This document shows, one piece after another, positions 11,392 through 24,351 of a stretch of DNA of 64,000 nucleotides (position 1 is its first letter; every line of letters begins with the position of its first letter). The position numbers were made by a program, and so were the translations under genes. A model generated the notes under the pieces. It had not been told where the DNA came from. It did no database searches and saw nothing but the letters and a program-made list of their open reading frames with translations. Source of the stretch: Allacma fusca (lineage: Eukaryota > Arthropoda > Collembola > Symphypleona > Sminthuridae); assembly GCA_947179485.1 (NCBI GenBank), contig OX359249.1:51471402-51535401 (forward strand), read 5' to 3'.

Positions 11392-14300
11392 GAAGTTATT
11401 ACGGACATTACTGAGTTGATCTAAACTCTTTTTACTAACCGTAACTAACTGATTATGGATTGTAATGATGCGTTGATAAAAATAATAAATAACTAATCGG
11501 TCGCATTCCTCACTCACACCTCAACTAGCAGCTAATTCCTTCACTATCACCCACTATCAACGTGGTGACCGTCACTGTCAGCCTAAAACAAGTACATATT
11601 TTATGACTGTCGATTATTGAAAATATTGACAGTACCTTTTGAAGATATTACCAGCCATGTGATTTGACCTATTTGAGTCATTCACCTGGAAAATATCCAT
11701 ATTAACGTCTACTGTCTATTTAAACATAAAATTTGAGTATTCAATTTTAGGTGAAAACGTTCAATTTTGAACTCTGGTGTTAGTACTACGCTGATCACAA
11801 AATAGTAAAGCCATTATGATGAGCAAAATTAACTTACTGCTGACAAAATGGCTAATAACTTACTGCTGAAAAAATGGCTAATAGAAGATAGAACGTTTTC
11901 AGCACACAAGTACTAGATAGCACATCCAGAATGGTGCTATGCGATATCTGCATAATTAGTTTCAGTCTCTTACAATAAGTCACAATTTAATGGCTTTGAA
12001 AGATTTCTGATATGTAGCATAAATTGGTTACGTTATTATTTTATTAATAAACTGGCATTATCGCATGCGTTATTTCAAACAAGTAGAAATGACAGTTTAT
12101 ATGTATGTAAATACATATGAGAAGAAAGATTTGAATTAAACAATAGGTCGCGTATCGCATTCCTCACTCACACCTCGACGAGTAACTTTCCGACTAGCGG
12201 ATTAATAACATCACAAAATCCACATGGTGACACATTGTTAGTTTGGTTAGTGAAGAGAGAATTGAAATCTATGCATTTTTGATTAAAATCAAAATCGTCT
12301 ATATGCAACTTCAGTTAAATCGAAGCTATAATACTATGTTTTTGTATAACACGTAGATCATTTTTTATTTCAGTAAAACTGCATTTGGGTCTGTACGAAT
12401 ACAAGCGAATACGACATACGACTACGACTATGCACTATGTTTGAATTATACCAAAATTAATAATTATTCTTGAAGGGGTCACTTAAGGGGTCTTTGGAAA
12501 AATACTAAAACAAATCCCATATGGATACCCCTGTCTAGGGGGAGCTAAACATTTCAGAGTTGTACTGGTCATAACTCGGTCATGTGAAGTCCGATTGGAA
12601 TGAAATTTTGTATGTAGAGTCCTAACAGGATTTCATTAAGGTCCGGTCCCGCCGAATTTTGAAAATCCGAAAATTGGCGTTACGGTATTTTCGGATTTTT
12701 GACATTTCGCGGCAATGGACCTTTTAAAAACAACCTTAAGCAAGTATGAGTCAAGTCCTATTGAATTTGAAGTTGTATAACAAAAGTTATGAGTGTTTAC
12801 ATCAACTTTGTAATGCAATTAAAGGAGTGATCCCGCATATCTTTTATTTTTCAAATCTTCAAATTCAACGAGTCCTGAAGTCAAATCATGTTCAAAAGTA
12901 ACCGAGTTCTGGCTGATTAGGCAACGCGTCACTAAAAAGTTTGGATTGTGTGGTGACATTGATACGGCTGTTGTTGTGAGAACGAACAAACAGGCATCAG
13001 ACGATAACATTGGGAAACTTCGTTTCTCTTCGCCCCATAAAAACAGCATGGGAAATGGACTTAACTACCATTTGAAGGCGACTAACAATGAGAGTGGAAC
13101 TTAAGGATTGAACTTGATTGAAGTAATTCCATTGCGTAACTGTATGTGTTTATTGAATTGCAATACGTACATGCAACGTTAAGCATTTGAGCCATTTATC
13201 AAAGTTCTGGACGGAAAATTGCGTTATTTTGTATCCCCCTTACCCCTTAAGGGACATGCAAGTAAATTTAACGCGGAAGTGTGTATATTATTTAACGTCT
13301 TTATGAACTTTCATTTATCTGTTTTATATGGATCAACGTTGCAGTGAAAAAGTTTTCGTTTTTTATTTACAAAATTATTATTATGCAAAATTTCAAAATG
13401 AGCATGTTGAAATATACAAGTATTTGCTTAAACATAAAGGTTTTGACAGCATTTAGTAAATTTTGCAATGCATATAAGAGGGCTTGCATTTGGAGGAAGA
13501 TTGAACTCATTTATGCGTCATTTTAAAACGATGCAAGGCTCATGTAGAAGCAAGAAATATTCTCAAAAGTTAGCCTTCCGGGCTTTAAGGAAACGATTTA
13601 GTTTCAATAACCCCTGTGCAGAGACCGACTTGCCGTGCAGTAAGAAAGTTTTCGCGAACTACTACTAGGGTTTGTGAATTAATAATGTAATCGCGAAATG
13701 CTGTTAGTGTTTTTGTTTCAAAAACGTTACTAGGTCAACATGTGGGTACAATTTGCAGTTCCCACACACAGTCGATAAAATTACATTCATTCAACCATGC
13801 AGAGAAAAGCACAGCAACTCAGCAAAACTATTTCGTCCTTAAATAATACCAAGGGTGCATCGTAATACTTACAGGTTGCCATAATGTAGACTTATTGCAG
13901 ACTGCCATTTTTGTGTTGTTGTGAGTTATAATTATTGAATATCGACCGAGGGCTTACATAGATGATCATGTATTGTCGAATGAGGAAACAAAATCATTTA
14001 GTTGTATTTTCCATTAAAAACAAAATGGCCTACATGTAGTTTTCACTAAAAGTAAAAACAATGTGTGTGTAGTTTTTCCTAAAAGCAAAATGAACAGCAT
14101 GCACATAGTATATTATTCAATTAATCTATGTCTTGTATGTATACCATGTTTATGAGAATAGATGAATTGAGCGTTGAAAAGAGATCGTGTTGACGTCTGT
14201 TTTACTACTTGTGACACCAGATTTAGAATGGCAATTAACAGTATATTTTAAATGTAATTGTCGGTATGGGCTGATGATAAGGGGCGTAAAAATTATGGGC

Positions 14301-15063
14301 TGGTGAAATATAAGTCATCGATCAAGGTCAAATCAGTTTAACATAATTTGACGATTATAAAACAATTAGTGTAAACAACAATCGGCTTCACCAATGGAAA
14401 ATAAATATATACCACATATAAATCATTTAGCATTTAGAAGTTTTGAAATTATCACTTCTTCAAGCAGATTTTATATGGCTTAGATTTTTCAAATTTTCGC
14501 TCTCCGTCTTAAACGCGCTCTTGTCATTTTGCGAGTATCAGTACCAGCTACCACAAATGCTTATAAACAGTATAAATTTTTTCCCATTGGTGAAACCAAT
14601 GGCTTTAAACGACTTACATAGCCAAAAACTATGATTCTGAAAGTTCCGGCGGATATGCATTACAATCTATAAAGTGTATTACGAACGTTATGTCATTGAA
14701 CCCATTGTATACGATTACGGCCAATAAGTGGTGATTAAAAAATTGCTCCATGTTTAGATAAAAAATAAACGTTTTGTAACCGATAATGGTGATATGTCTG
14801 AACCGATTGTGACAAATTTTGATAAGTAATCATGATTAGATCATTTATCTGAAGTATAATGATGTTGAGGCATTTTCAACGGACTGTAACAGTGTTTACT
14901 TTATTTATTTAATCAGGAGGTGAAATCAACGACAAACTATGGCAAGATTGTTCAACGAATGAGGTTACGAATTTAGAGTGCGAGTAAGGAAATGCACTGT
15001 GAGTCAATCGGTTCATCAAGTCTTTATTGCTTCTACGGCACTGAAAACCAACTAATTCAGAAA
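11392..15063. other. intergenic with dispersed repeats, upstream of PRPSAP
   Basis: No gene recognised. It holds a repeat pair sharing tcgcattcctcactcacacc (about 11490-11580 and 12143-12235), a short tandem duplication taacttactgctga/aaaaatggctaa (11832-11885), the dispersed repeat at 12410-13060 (listed separately), and weakly conserved AAAATG/ctaaaagcaaaatga units at 13960-14100 related to the foldback element at 21971. Open frames here (12636-13049, 13344-13668, 14443-14634) lie in repeats or lack any family signature. Confidence 0.55.
12410..13060. repeat. dispersed repeat family X, copy 1
   Basis: This block recurs at 16965-17400 (diverged), 19860-20345 (its right part) and 25465-26255. 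Shared landmarks are attataccaaaattaataat with gaaggggtcacttaaggggt at the left, taaggtccggtcccgccgaa in the middle, and cttcgtttctcttcgcccc at the right. The middle segment about 12615-12845 lies in the opposite orientation in the copy at 25600-25825, while the left part keeps its direction. No coding capacity was seen and the superfamily is unknown. Confidence 0.7.
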
Positions 15064-18000
15064 ATGGATAACTCCAGCGAATTTGTAATTCTGCGAGGCA
15101 ACTCACACCCTGAGTTGGCAAATTTAATAACCTCGTAATTGAATTTATTTTAGCTTTGAAATCTTTCATGCTTTCTTATTTTAAATACAAAAATCAAAAT
15201 ATGTAGGTAAAAACATACAGGTCGAAAGTACAAAAATGAGTCTTTTATTGTTTACAGACGTTTAGGAATGAAAACTGGAAACTGCGAGGTCCACCATAAA
15301 TCCAATCGGGAAACTATGGTCGCCATAAGCGATTCCGTCCGTTCTAAAGATGTGTACATTATTCAAACTGGGTCGACGTAAGTTTATAAATCTTGAGTTT
15401 GTTGGTTGAAGTAGAAAGGTAGTATGTGATGAATTATAACAATACACACGGGTGACCGTTTAAGTGAAACAACATTTTGCCACCACCCACCACTACATGT
15501 TTGAATTCAAGGAGAGATATATTCGATGATTTGGTTGTAGGGATTGTAATAACAGTATAATGGAAATGCTCATTTTGGCTTATGCTTGTAAAACGTCATC
15601 GTCACGGAAAATCGTTGGAGTAATTCCATACCTTCCTTACAGCAAACAGTGTAAGTTAAATCATAAAGTTTGACTTTGGCGTGGCTGCGGTTGTTCATAA
15701 TTTCCGCACTATCGGCATTAGTTAGAATCTGTGATTTGGCAGTCTAATTATCACCCTAAGAGCCTTAGTTTCAATTTCCCTAACCTTAGATTTGGTTTAT
15801 GTTTATGAATTTGTTTAACAGGTAAAATGAGAAAGCGGGGCTGCATTGTGACAAAATTACTGGCTAAGATGTTGTGTAAAGCTGGCTTTACTCATATTAT
15901 CACTATGGATCTTCACCAAAAGGAAATCCAAGGATTTTTTGACTGTCCCATCGACAATTTGCGAGCTTCACCTTTTCTTCTTCAGTACATTCAAGATTGC
16001 GTAAGCATTCTCACCTTTGTTAGAAAATTATACGTAGTTAGTTTTATAATTGGTTAGTTTATTCATTAACACTGTAAACCACTTTTAGCCCCTGCTCTAA
16101 CCAAATCGGGAAATCAGCTTTGCGAGTACTCGACAATTACTTTAGTAAGAAGCAGATTAACTTGGCAACGAGCTAAAATTACACGATCTATACCCAAAAG
16201 TATTCCATTGCTACAAAATATGTTGCCAGTGAATATTTAAAGACTTATGAAAATATGATTTTCATTTGGTTGTTGGGAGTTTGGACTAAATGCCAGTCAA
16301 CTTCTCCCAGTAAAATCACAGCTTAGATGTGGAAAATATAAGAAACTTACGATCAGAATACAAATATCCATAACAATTTAAGCAAGATACCAAATGCTTT
16401 GTTTATAGCAAAACGGAAAGTACAAGATGAAAGTACTGTTTTTGCAATATAAAAGCAATTTGAAAACTCTCAGATTTATGGGTAAATATCTTTGAGTTTC
16501 TTCCGATCGACACGACTATATACATATCCATTTTGTGGCTAAACCTTCCTTCACTCCTTTGCGCCCTATGTTTAAACTATTCAGCGTATGGATCTGTGGT
16601 GCGCTAGTTCGAAAGCCCTTGAAACTTAGAAACGAGCGTCGAATTTTGCATTTTTCAAAATATTGAAAATTAGTATAAATTCAAAAACATTCACAATTTC
16701 AGTTTTTTCAAACGAATCCAGACATTAGTCTACTTCCGGAGCCTTATCGTATCTCTAACATATATAGACTACTATACCTAACGCATAATTTTCACACAAC
16801 CTTAAGGCATAATTTCTACTTATTCCAAATATAAGCAAGTAAAAAGTTCCCCTATCCATAACGGATAAAGTTTCCACTATCTTAACGCATAAATATAAAT
16901 GGGTCTGTCCAAACAGAATTGTCAGCAACTTCGTACCATATCTAAATTTTCGCAAAATTCATTACGTTTTTAGTAGGCACTATTTAATGGGTCTCCGAAA
17001 AAATACTAAAAAAATTCCGACACGAGTACCTTGGTCTAGAGGGAACTCCCAAGTTCGAAAGTTCGGTGGCCAATCCTGTTTCTCGGGTGTTTAGTATTAG
17101 ATTTTCATGAAATTTCCTGTATAGAGTCCTATTGGGATTTCAGTAATGTTCATTGTCGCCAAATTGTCAAAATCCAAAAAATCGCAATTTTCTAATTTTT
17201 GTTAATCTAGGTTCATGGACCTGTTTGTAGTGACCAAAAACAACCACAAACCAATTTTCAAACGATTTGAACAACTATAGAGATATCTACGCGGTTTCCT
17301 ATTAAATACCCGAGTTATATTAATTTGAAAAAGTTTTAAAAAATAGTATCTTCCATCAATGTATCCCAACACTGTTATTGTGACAGATTCGACAAGTTTC
17401 TAAAGAAATACGCACTACAAGGGTATTTAGAAACACCAGTTGTGATACTCCTCAAGTTGATCGTATTCGTAGGTTACTAAAAGCTCTAGAATCTCTTTAG
17501 CTTTAGAATTTAAGGTGTAACAGATTGATTGCATTATTTAATGACTGTCCCGTTTGCAAGGTACAGGTAAACTGTACCTCAACTTACCTTTTAATTTTCA
17601 TTATTATGGTATCCCTAGTCTGCGAAAGAATGTAGGTATTAGAATACCCATTCCTAGCAAAACTGGTAGGAAAAATCGTGGCTTTAAGGTTTCCCAGTTT
17701 TCTCATTTTTTCCACACTATATATTGTTGATCCAAAAATGCAGATCCCGGACTACAAAAATGCTGTTATTGTTGCCCGTAATCCCGGTTCAGCAAAGAAA
17801 GCTACGTCTTACGCCGAAAGACTACGTGTAGGAATTGCTGTTATTCATGGGGAAGAAAAGGAATGCGAAACGGATGAAGTTGATGGAAGATATTCACCAC
17901 CAAATGTACCAAAAAGTCGGATTATGGATGTTGGAGTGGGGGTGCCGACACCACCTGCTAAAGAGAAACCACCACTTACTGTCGTAGGAGATGTCGGAGG

Positions 18001-19273
18001 ACGAATCGCTATTATGGTTGTAAGTTGAAGACAGACCACAAACCGACCTGGAAACCGAAAAATACGGTTTTTGTTAGCTAGTCATGCGTTTTTGTTTCTG
18101 TTTTCGGTTGTTTGATATACTGACAAATGGTTATTGGTAATAACGTTTAATAGCAGTATTCAATGAGTTCTAATAATTATTTTATTAGGGTACTAAGTTG
18201 AAACTTGAGTTATGTCTTGGTCCTAGCTTCAATCTCGAACTGATTTTTGTAGGGGCGGCGTTAGCGTCTCTTGACTTGTACTATAGTTTGTACTGTCTGT
18301 GGACCTCTCCAGGCATAAAGCTTGGATGAGTTCGTAGATGAATGATTTCTGGTCTTACCGGTTTTGTCGACACTTCTCAGTGTAGAGACATGCCGAATAG
18401 ATCCCCAAAAAGCCCGTATTTCCTACAGATGAGAAACCAACAGAGAACAGATAGCATTTTGCTTGTGAACACAAATTTCACGTTTCTGAGTATTGTGAAA
18501 TAAATTTTACCTAGGTCTATGAAATAAATTTTGGTACATCATTTTCATTTTAAACAGAAAACAATAAGCCAAATGCATGTGCCATCCTATAGTACTAGTG
18601 TCAAATTCGTTTGCTTAGCTATGCACTTACCCTCACGCTGGTTTCAAATGTTCCACAAAAGTTGGTACTGAGTACGAGTGCTGGTAGACTTGAAGGTTGT
18701 GGGAAACCGCGAACTAACTGGTATTTTTTCATTTACGTTATCGTATACGTTTATCGTTTGGTTTCTGTTTAACAAATTTTTTTTTTCGGTTTGCGTTTTC
18801 GTTATCAGAAACCGTTTGGTCAAAGTGTTTGGTGATGCCGTTTTTTAATAACGTTTTCCAGGTCTGAGTTCAAAGTAGTGGTTTTTTATGTATTGGTTAG
18901 GTTAGGTAGTAATGCAAAGCAGTTTCCTGCTGGTCATACTCATAAATCATTTTGGTGAATATTTTAGGAAGATATGATCGATGATGCTACGTCGTTTGTA
19001 GCGGCTGCTGAAGTCTTGAAAGAGCGTGGGGCGTGCAAAATTTATGTTATGGCTACACATGGTCTGTTATCATCTGATGCTCCGAAGTTATTAGAGGCAT
19101 CACCTATTGATGAAGTTGTTGTGACCAACACAGTTCCGCATGACCTCCAAAAGCTTCAGTGTCACAAGATCAAAACTGTTGACATCAGTATTCTCTTGTC
19201 CGAAGCCATTCGCCGTATTCACCACAAAGAGTCAATGTCATACCTCTTTCAGAATGTTACCCTGGAAGATTAA
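15064..19273 (+). CDS. PRPSAP: PRPP synthetase-associated protein (PRPSAP), 6 coding exons
   Basis: Coding exons: 15064-15134, 15258-15377, 15541-15650, 15822-16000, 17744-18019 and 18968-19273. They total 1062 nt, or 353 aa plus stop, close to the family's usual ~356-369 aa, and all phases join. PRPSAP is a non-catalytic homologue of ribose-phosphate pyrophosphokinase that binds the synthetase and modulates PRPP supply for purine, pyrimidine and NAD synthesis in the cytosol. Family blocks in order: [40 protein letters not shown] with [72 protein letters not shown] and [18 protein letters not shown], ending at TLED. The variable insert ([16 protein letters not shown]...) typical of PRPSAP rather than PRPS is in exon 5. 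The start ATG at 15064 gives the family N-terminus; upstream 5' UTR exons were not resolved. Intron 4 holds a repeat X copy. Confidence 0.95.
16965..17400. repeat. dispersed repeat family X, copy 2 (diverged), in PRPSAP intron 4
   Basis: It shares atgggtctccgaaaaaatac and the downstream pattern of gggaactcccaag, atagagtcctattgggattt and ttcatggacctg with copy 1 at 12410-13060, with many substitutions. No coding function. Confidence 0.55.
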
Positions 19274-21970
19274 GACGTAAGTGCACTGAAATTGAGATAA
19301 GTAGCATGCCGTTAGTAGTATCGTTACTTACTTGAGGTACTTGTGTGTTGCCGCTCGTTTTTTTCTCATTTCTAAAAGGGGGAGAATCTAAAGGATGTGT
19401 TCTTATTATAATCACCCTAAAATATTAACCATTCTGTCCGTATAAACTTACTGCTCTTGAAATTTCTACTATCCCATCCCAGAAGGAATTCTCATTATTA
19501 ATTGTTAACCTAAGTTTTGCATTCATGTGATGATGATGTCCATTGACTAATTCAAAATGTTTAGACAATGAAGTTACAAATAGCTTCAGTGCATAGGTGA
19601 TTAAGAATAATTTGTCTAAACCATAATGACCGTACTTGTGTGTACGAATTTAATGTCAAGATTATTGTAACCTGATGGTACTAATATATTTTTCCAAGTT
19701 GAAAGAGGTAGAATAAATCATTGTCCTTCGATTCTAAACGATACACTAACTTTAGCCAAAAATGATGAAGAGCTGAAAAGATGCAAATCTGATGATGCTT
19801 GCACAGAGTATAGGTAAGGTTACATGAGAAATACGTATTTTCAGAAACAAAAAATTCATCGGTGACTAGCATTAAAGTGCTAAGTCGCGAAGGGGCAAAG
19901 TGATATTGAAGTGTATTATCAGGGACACATACATTTAACTATTGACAGTTATAAGCACGTACTTTTTCAAGAAATGTATTTACATTTGAAAGTTCATTTG
20001 AATTGCGCGAACTAATTGCCTGCGACATCTAGTCGATGCTACTTACAACTGCACAAGAAAAAGTTTAATTGTCAAATGCGCTAGAGGTCGAAAACTACCT
20101 CGCACTTTCTGTACATATGTATTTACGTGTTTATATATGACCTCTTTTAATTTCCTGAGGTCAAATGAATAACCCGATCTCCTCTAAAATCAGCAGGCTT
20201 CTAACTGATTAGATGATACGTCAGTGTGAAAAGGTGAAGTTGTCTGGTGAAATTGGTTCGGTAGTTATGTTGATCTGACAAACAGACATCTGGACGTTCA
20301 CGATTGGGAACTTCGTTTCACTCCGCCCCTAAATATCAACGGAGTGTATTGTGGGTGGAACCACAAAATAGAATAGTATCACAGCAAAGGACATAAAGGG
20401 TTAAGGCATACATACTCCGTGTCGTTGACTACTTATACCTTCTGTATCTTATGTCTTCGGCTACTTATTCCTTCTGCTACTTTATGTCTTTTGCTACTTA
20501 AATATACCTGTAGATATTATACACCTTTTAAAATTATGCCTGTAGCCTGTATACGTATAGAGGCGTAAACAATTGGCCTAGTGAATTTTCAATTAAAATC
20601 AAAATTGTCGACATGATGTTTTGTCTAAAGGCAAAATGTACAAAGTGCATGTCTCCCTAAAATCAAAATGGACTGCATGCAGTTTTTACTATATCAAAAC
20701 CAAGAAAGTGCATTGTAAAATATTTACTTTAATTTAAGTTCACTTTTAGTGCATTTAGCATTTAATGAAACTGTATGTAGAACATTTTCCTTTTAATCAA
20801 AATGCGTCTTGTTCATTTTGCCTCTTTAATGACGCTAAGCTTAACATGATTGGAAAAAATTTGTTAAATCAATGTGTAATTAAGTAATCTCTTAAAGAAG
20901 TGGTATTATCACTTAAAAATATCATTAAATATGTTTTTCTAAATATCTAACTTCAATTTGCATTTGTATGAGAATATACGAAAAACTTTATGTATGCGTT
21001 TATGTCTGTTCATTTCCTTACAGAGCAAATGATCTATGAGCAATTGATGTGTCTCAGGCTTTTTTGTAACGAGGTTGGCTTGCGAAGGTTCATGTTTAAA
21101 AAAATATCATAATCTAAGTTTTAAATCCATTGTTAATAAGAATATATTATGAAAATGAGATACGTTTTTCAATATTTAATCCCACCAGTAATTATTTGTG
21201 ATGTGTTAAAAACCAGTTGTTACTTAAATAGTCATGTATTATTGTAGTCATTAATTGTGTGCTAATTCCGGTGAATCTCTAAAGTGCCAGTCTTTTGATG
21301 ATTCACACTAAATATGTGGAATATTTGTATGCAACATTACATCCTGCTTTCTCTATGTTCTTCCGGTGAATGAAATATGCTTTGAGAAACAGTTCCATCT
21401 CAATCGACATTCCTTTGGAAACGAGTCATATCATCTATGTTCCAAAATAAATAGTAATTATTTCAACTTATTGAGTTAAAACGACTTGTGCAAATTTCGT
21501 TTCCTTCGAAAAGATTTTCTGAGTTTGGTAAAGATCTCTTTATTTCACATAAATGTTTACTAAATAAACTATGTATACACTATGTTTGCATTTATCAAGT
21601 TGAAGTAATAGTAATGCCGTTTCCTGGTTCACTTATGTTAATCCGGGAAACATTAGAAAAGGGATCGAAATTCCTAAATGTGATTTTAATTTCTACATTA
21701 ATACTGGAAATTAAACTGTAATAAGTAATGATTACTTTCCCTCCCCAGTGGTGAAGAAATGCAACATTATTATTGTTAAAATAATTGTATAATAAAGTTG
21801 TTTATGAAGCACTAATAAATTATCTCTGTTGTAGACTTGACTCCCAAGTTAACATTACTTAACTTACAATTCAAACCATTTTATGGAAAGTCCGTATTAC
21901 GTCAATTGAAGTAAATTTGGCAATATTTGCCCATCTACATTATGTTCAGGATTCGCAATACAAGTAATTA
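19274..21970. other. PRPSAP 3' flank and intergenic repeats
   Basis: The start of this stretch should hold the PRPSAP 3' UTR; the polyadenylation site was not assigned. 19860-20345 resembles the right part of repeat X (gaacttcgtttcactccgcccc near 20310). About 20430-20510 is a degenerate tandem of ctacttattccttctg/ttatgtctt. About 20585-20835 has diverged arms related to the foldback element (aatcaaaattgtcgac, tctaaaggcaaaatg and their complement cattttgcctctttaatgac). No gene recognised. Confidence 0.5.
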
Positions 21971-22858
21971 CATATCGTCGGTGAAGAGGCAAAATGATCT
22001 AGGTGCATAATCGATTAGAATCAAAATGATCTACATAACTTTTTCCCTAAAGGCAAAATGAACTGGGTGCAAGCTTCTTTAAAAGTAAAATGATCTACAT
22101 ACAATTTTCCATAAAAGCAAAATGATCTAAGTGCTGGTCTAATTTTTTTTGTGAGAAAAATAGCGTCTGTAAGGAGGACACGTGGCTTATAAGGGCTAAC
22201 AATGACTGTAATTGACCTTGGGTTGTGGGTTAATATTGTCTGAATTGTTTGATATTACTAAAGATCATTCCGGCAACTAAAGTTAATTTCACTTATTGCA
22301 TCTAATACATTTTTAGTTACGAAAACTGCAATATTCATTTATTTTAAAATCGACGAATTAAAAGACGATTCAAAATCACAGTGTGCTCATGTGTTAGTGT
22401 GCACATTGAATTGGTTTTCCCTTTAATAATTCTCAACGGGGAGTTTCTTCAAATCGTATTTTACGATCATCACCATTATCATAACATTCGGAATCATTTT
22501 CAAATGTTAAACCATAATTGACAATATATTTTTTTCAATGTTACTGAAAGAATGAAATGAAGGCATTGGGGAATTAAATGCACATATAAAAGATTTTGAA
22601 TACCTCACATTTTTGTACACCGGCATTAGAACGTGTTTACTTATATTGTTTTTATTATAATTTGTATCTAGATCATTTTGCTTTTAGGAAAAACTGCATC
22701 TAGATCATTTTGCTTTTAGGAAAAACTGCATCTAGATCATTTTGCTTTTAAAATTCAATGCAAGTAGATCATTTTGCCTTTAGTGAAACTGCAAGTAGAT
22801 CATTTTGATTCTAATCGATCATGCACCTAGATCATTTTGCCTCTTCACCGACGATATG
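21971..22858. mobile_element. foldback element with repeat-filled inverted arms
   Basis: About 190-bp inverted arms start with CATATCGTCGGTGAAGAGGC (21971) and end with its complement at 22858. Each arm is a tandem series of ~32-36-bp units carrying AAAATGATCTA, five on the left and six on the right. The loop (about 22150-22665) is AT-rich and non-coding. No clear target duplication flanks it (attaCATATC versus GATATGctgc). It is best described as a foldback/MITE-like element of unknown superfamily. Confidence 0.8.
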
Positions 22859-24351
22859 CTGCTTACTAAACGTGTTAGTGTTAGCAAAAATATTCACTTG
22901 ATTAGAACATGGATTTTTCTCAACGTAGCCAAGGTAAATATATTTACAAATTTGTTTATAAGATGGCCTCTGAAATTCTAAATGTTGCTACACTACTTCG
23001 TTTAAAATAAAAAAAATAATCAAGGACTTCAACTGCTATGTTTATAGAAGGTTTTAAATTGATTCACTGCTTCGAATGTCAATTTTACTTAGGTCAAAAT
23101 CAAATTGGCCTCGAGGTTAAAGATTTCAAAAATGAAATGCTCACTTTTGTCGACTTACAGCATAACCAAGACCACAAGTGTTTACAGAAAAATAATATAA
23201 ACTTTATAATTTTGAGCTGTTGAGCCAAGTTGAAGAATTCGTTCCCCATTAATAATGAACTGGTAAGCAATAATCTGCTGCGGTAAGCCTACATTAATTC
23301 TTCAATATAAAAGTCTGAACCATGTATTTTAAAAATCTAGTGCGACATTTTCTATTACTTAGCAGAGTTCGAAAACTGGTATTCATACTTGTAACAAATA
23401 CGATAATGTCGATAACCGTGATTCAACAGACATATGTAAAACAGCACAAAAACTGGCACAATAATTACTTTTCATCCTTACCAAACAATTATTATATTCT
23501 ACTCCAGCAATGAGGCAGGACAGGAGGAGTAGGTACATAGAATATGTACGGTTGACCAAAATGCTCAATCGATATTAAATTGAATTAACAAAAAAATGTT
23601 ACAGCAACTTTTCCATCATTATTAGTGTTAGCAAACACATCCAAACATGACGATTCCATTTTATAACTATACACAAAAAACCATTCCTCCCCAGCATTTC
23701 AATAGGATTTTATTTGCTATAAACTACATAATAATAATTGTATTGTTACTCTCTTTTATAAAAGCTAATTACTTATATTATTTTACTCCTTAATAATGAA
23801 GCATTTAAATCTAGCATACACGTTGTTTAGTCATCCACACTCGGAATGTTTGACGTAATCAATTAATAAGCACGCACAAATAGTCAGTCCGACAATTAAT
23901 TCAGTACGTGCCAAAAGCAATAAATATCAAACTTGATAACAAAATGTTGTTAAATTTTTTTAGTGATGCTGCAATTTGCAATATCAAATGTAAGCATTGC
24001 CACAACCCACAAAATGTGACTTGTGTGAATGACATATATATACATTGTGTCCAGAACTTGAAAAAAGTTTAGTCTCTGGCCTACTACTTCCCATAGAGCT
24101 CTGACAGCAATTACCAAATGCGTGGAATAATACCGCAAATAAATTAATTTAGAATTGGGTCATTGTTCATCTGGTCCAAGAAAACAATTACCTCCAATTG
24201 ACACAAACAAACCCAACAGTAGTTGGTGTTGTCGTTAAATATAAGTATCTTTTGAATTAAAAATTATTGGGAAACTTACTTTTACCTGAAGCCAAATGAT
24301 TTTTCTCTTTGAGGGAGTTCAGAATTACACTTGGGATAAAAAATTCACCTA
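22859..24351. other. intergenic between foldback element and CLEC16A 3' end
   Basis: AT-rich; no exon or element ends recognised. The part nearest 24351 should contain the CLEC16A 3' UTR (minus strand). Short open frames at 23038-23568 and 23950-24138 have no family features. Confidence 0.5.
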
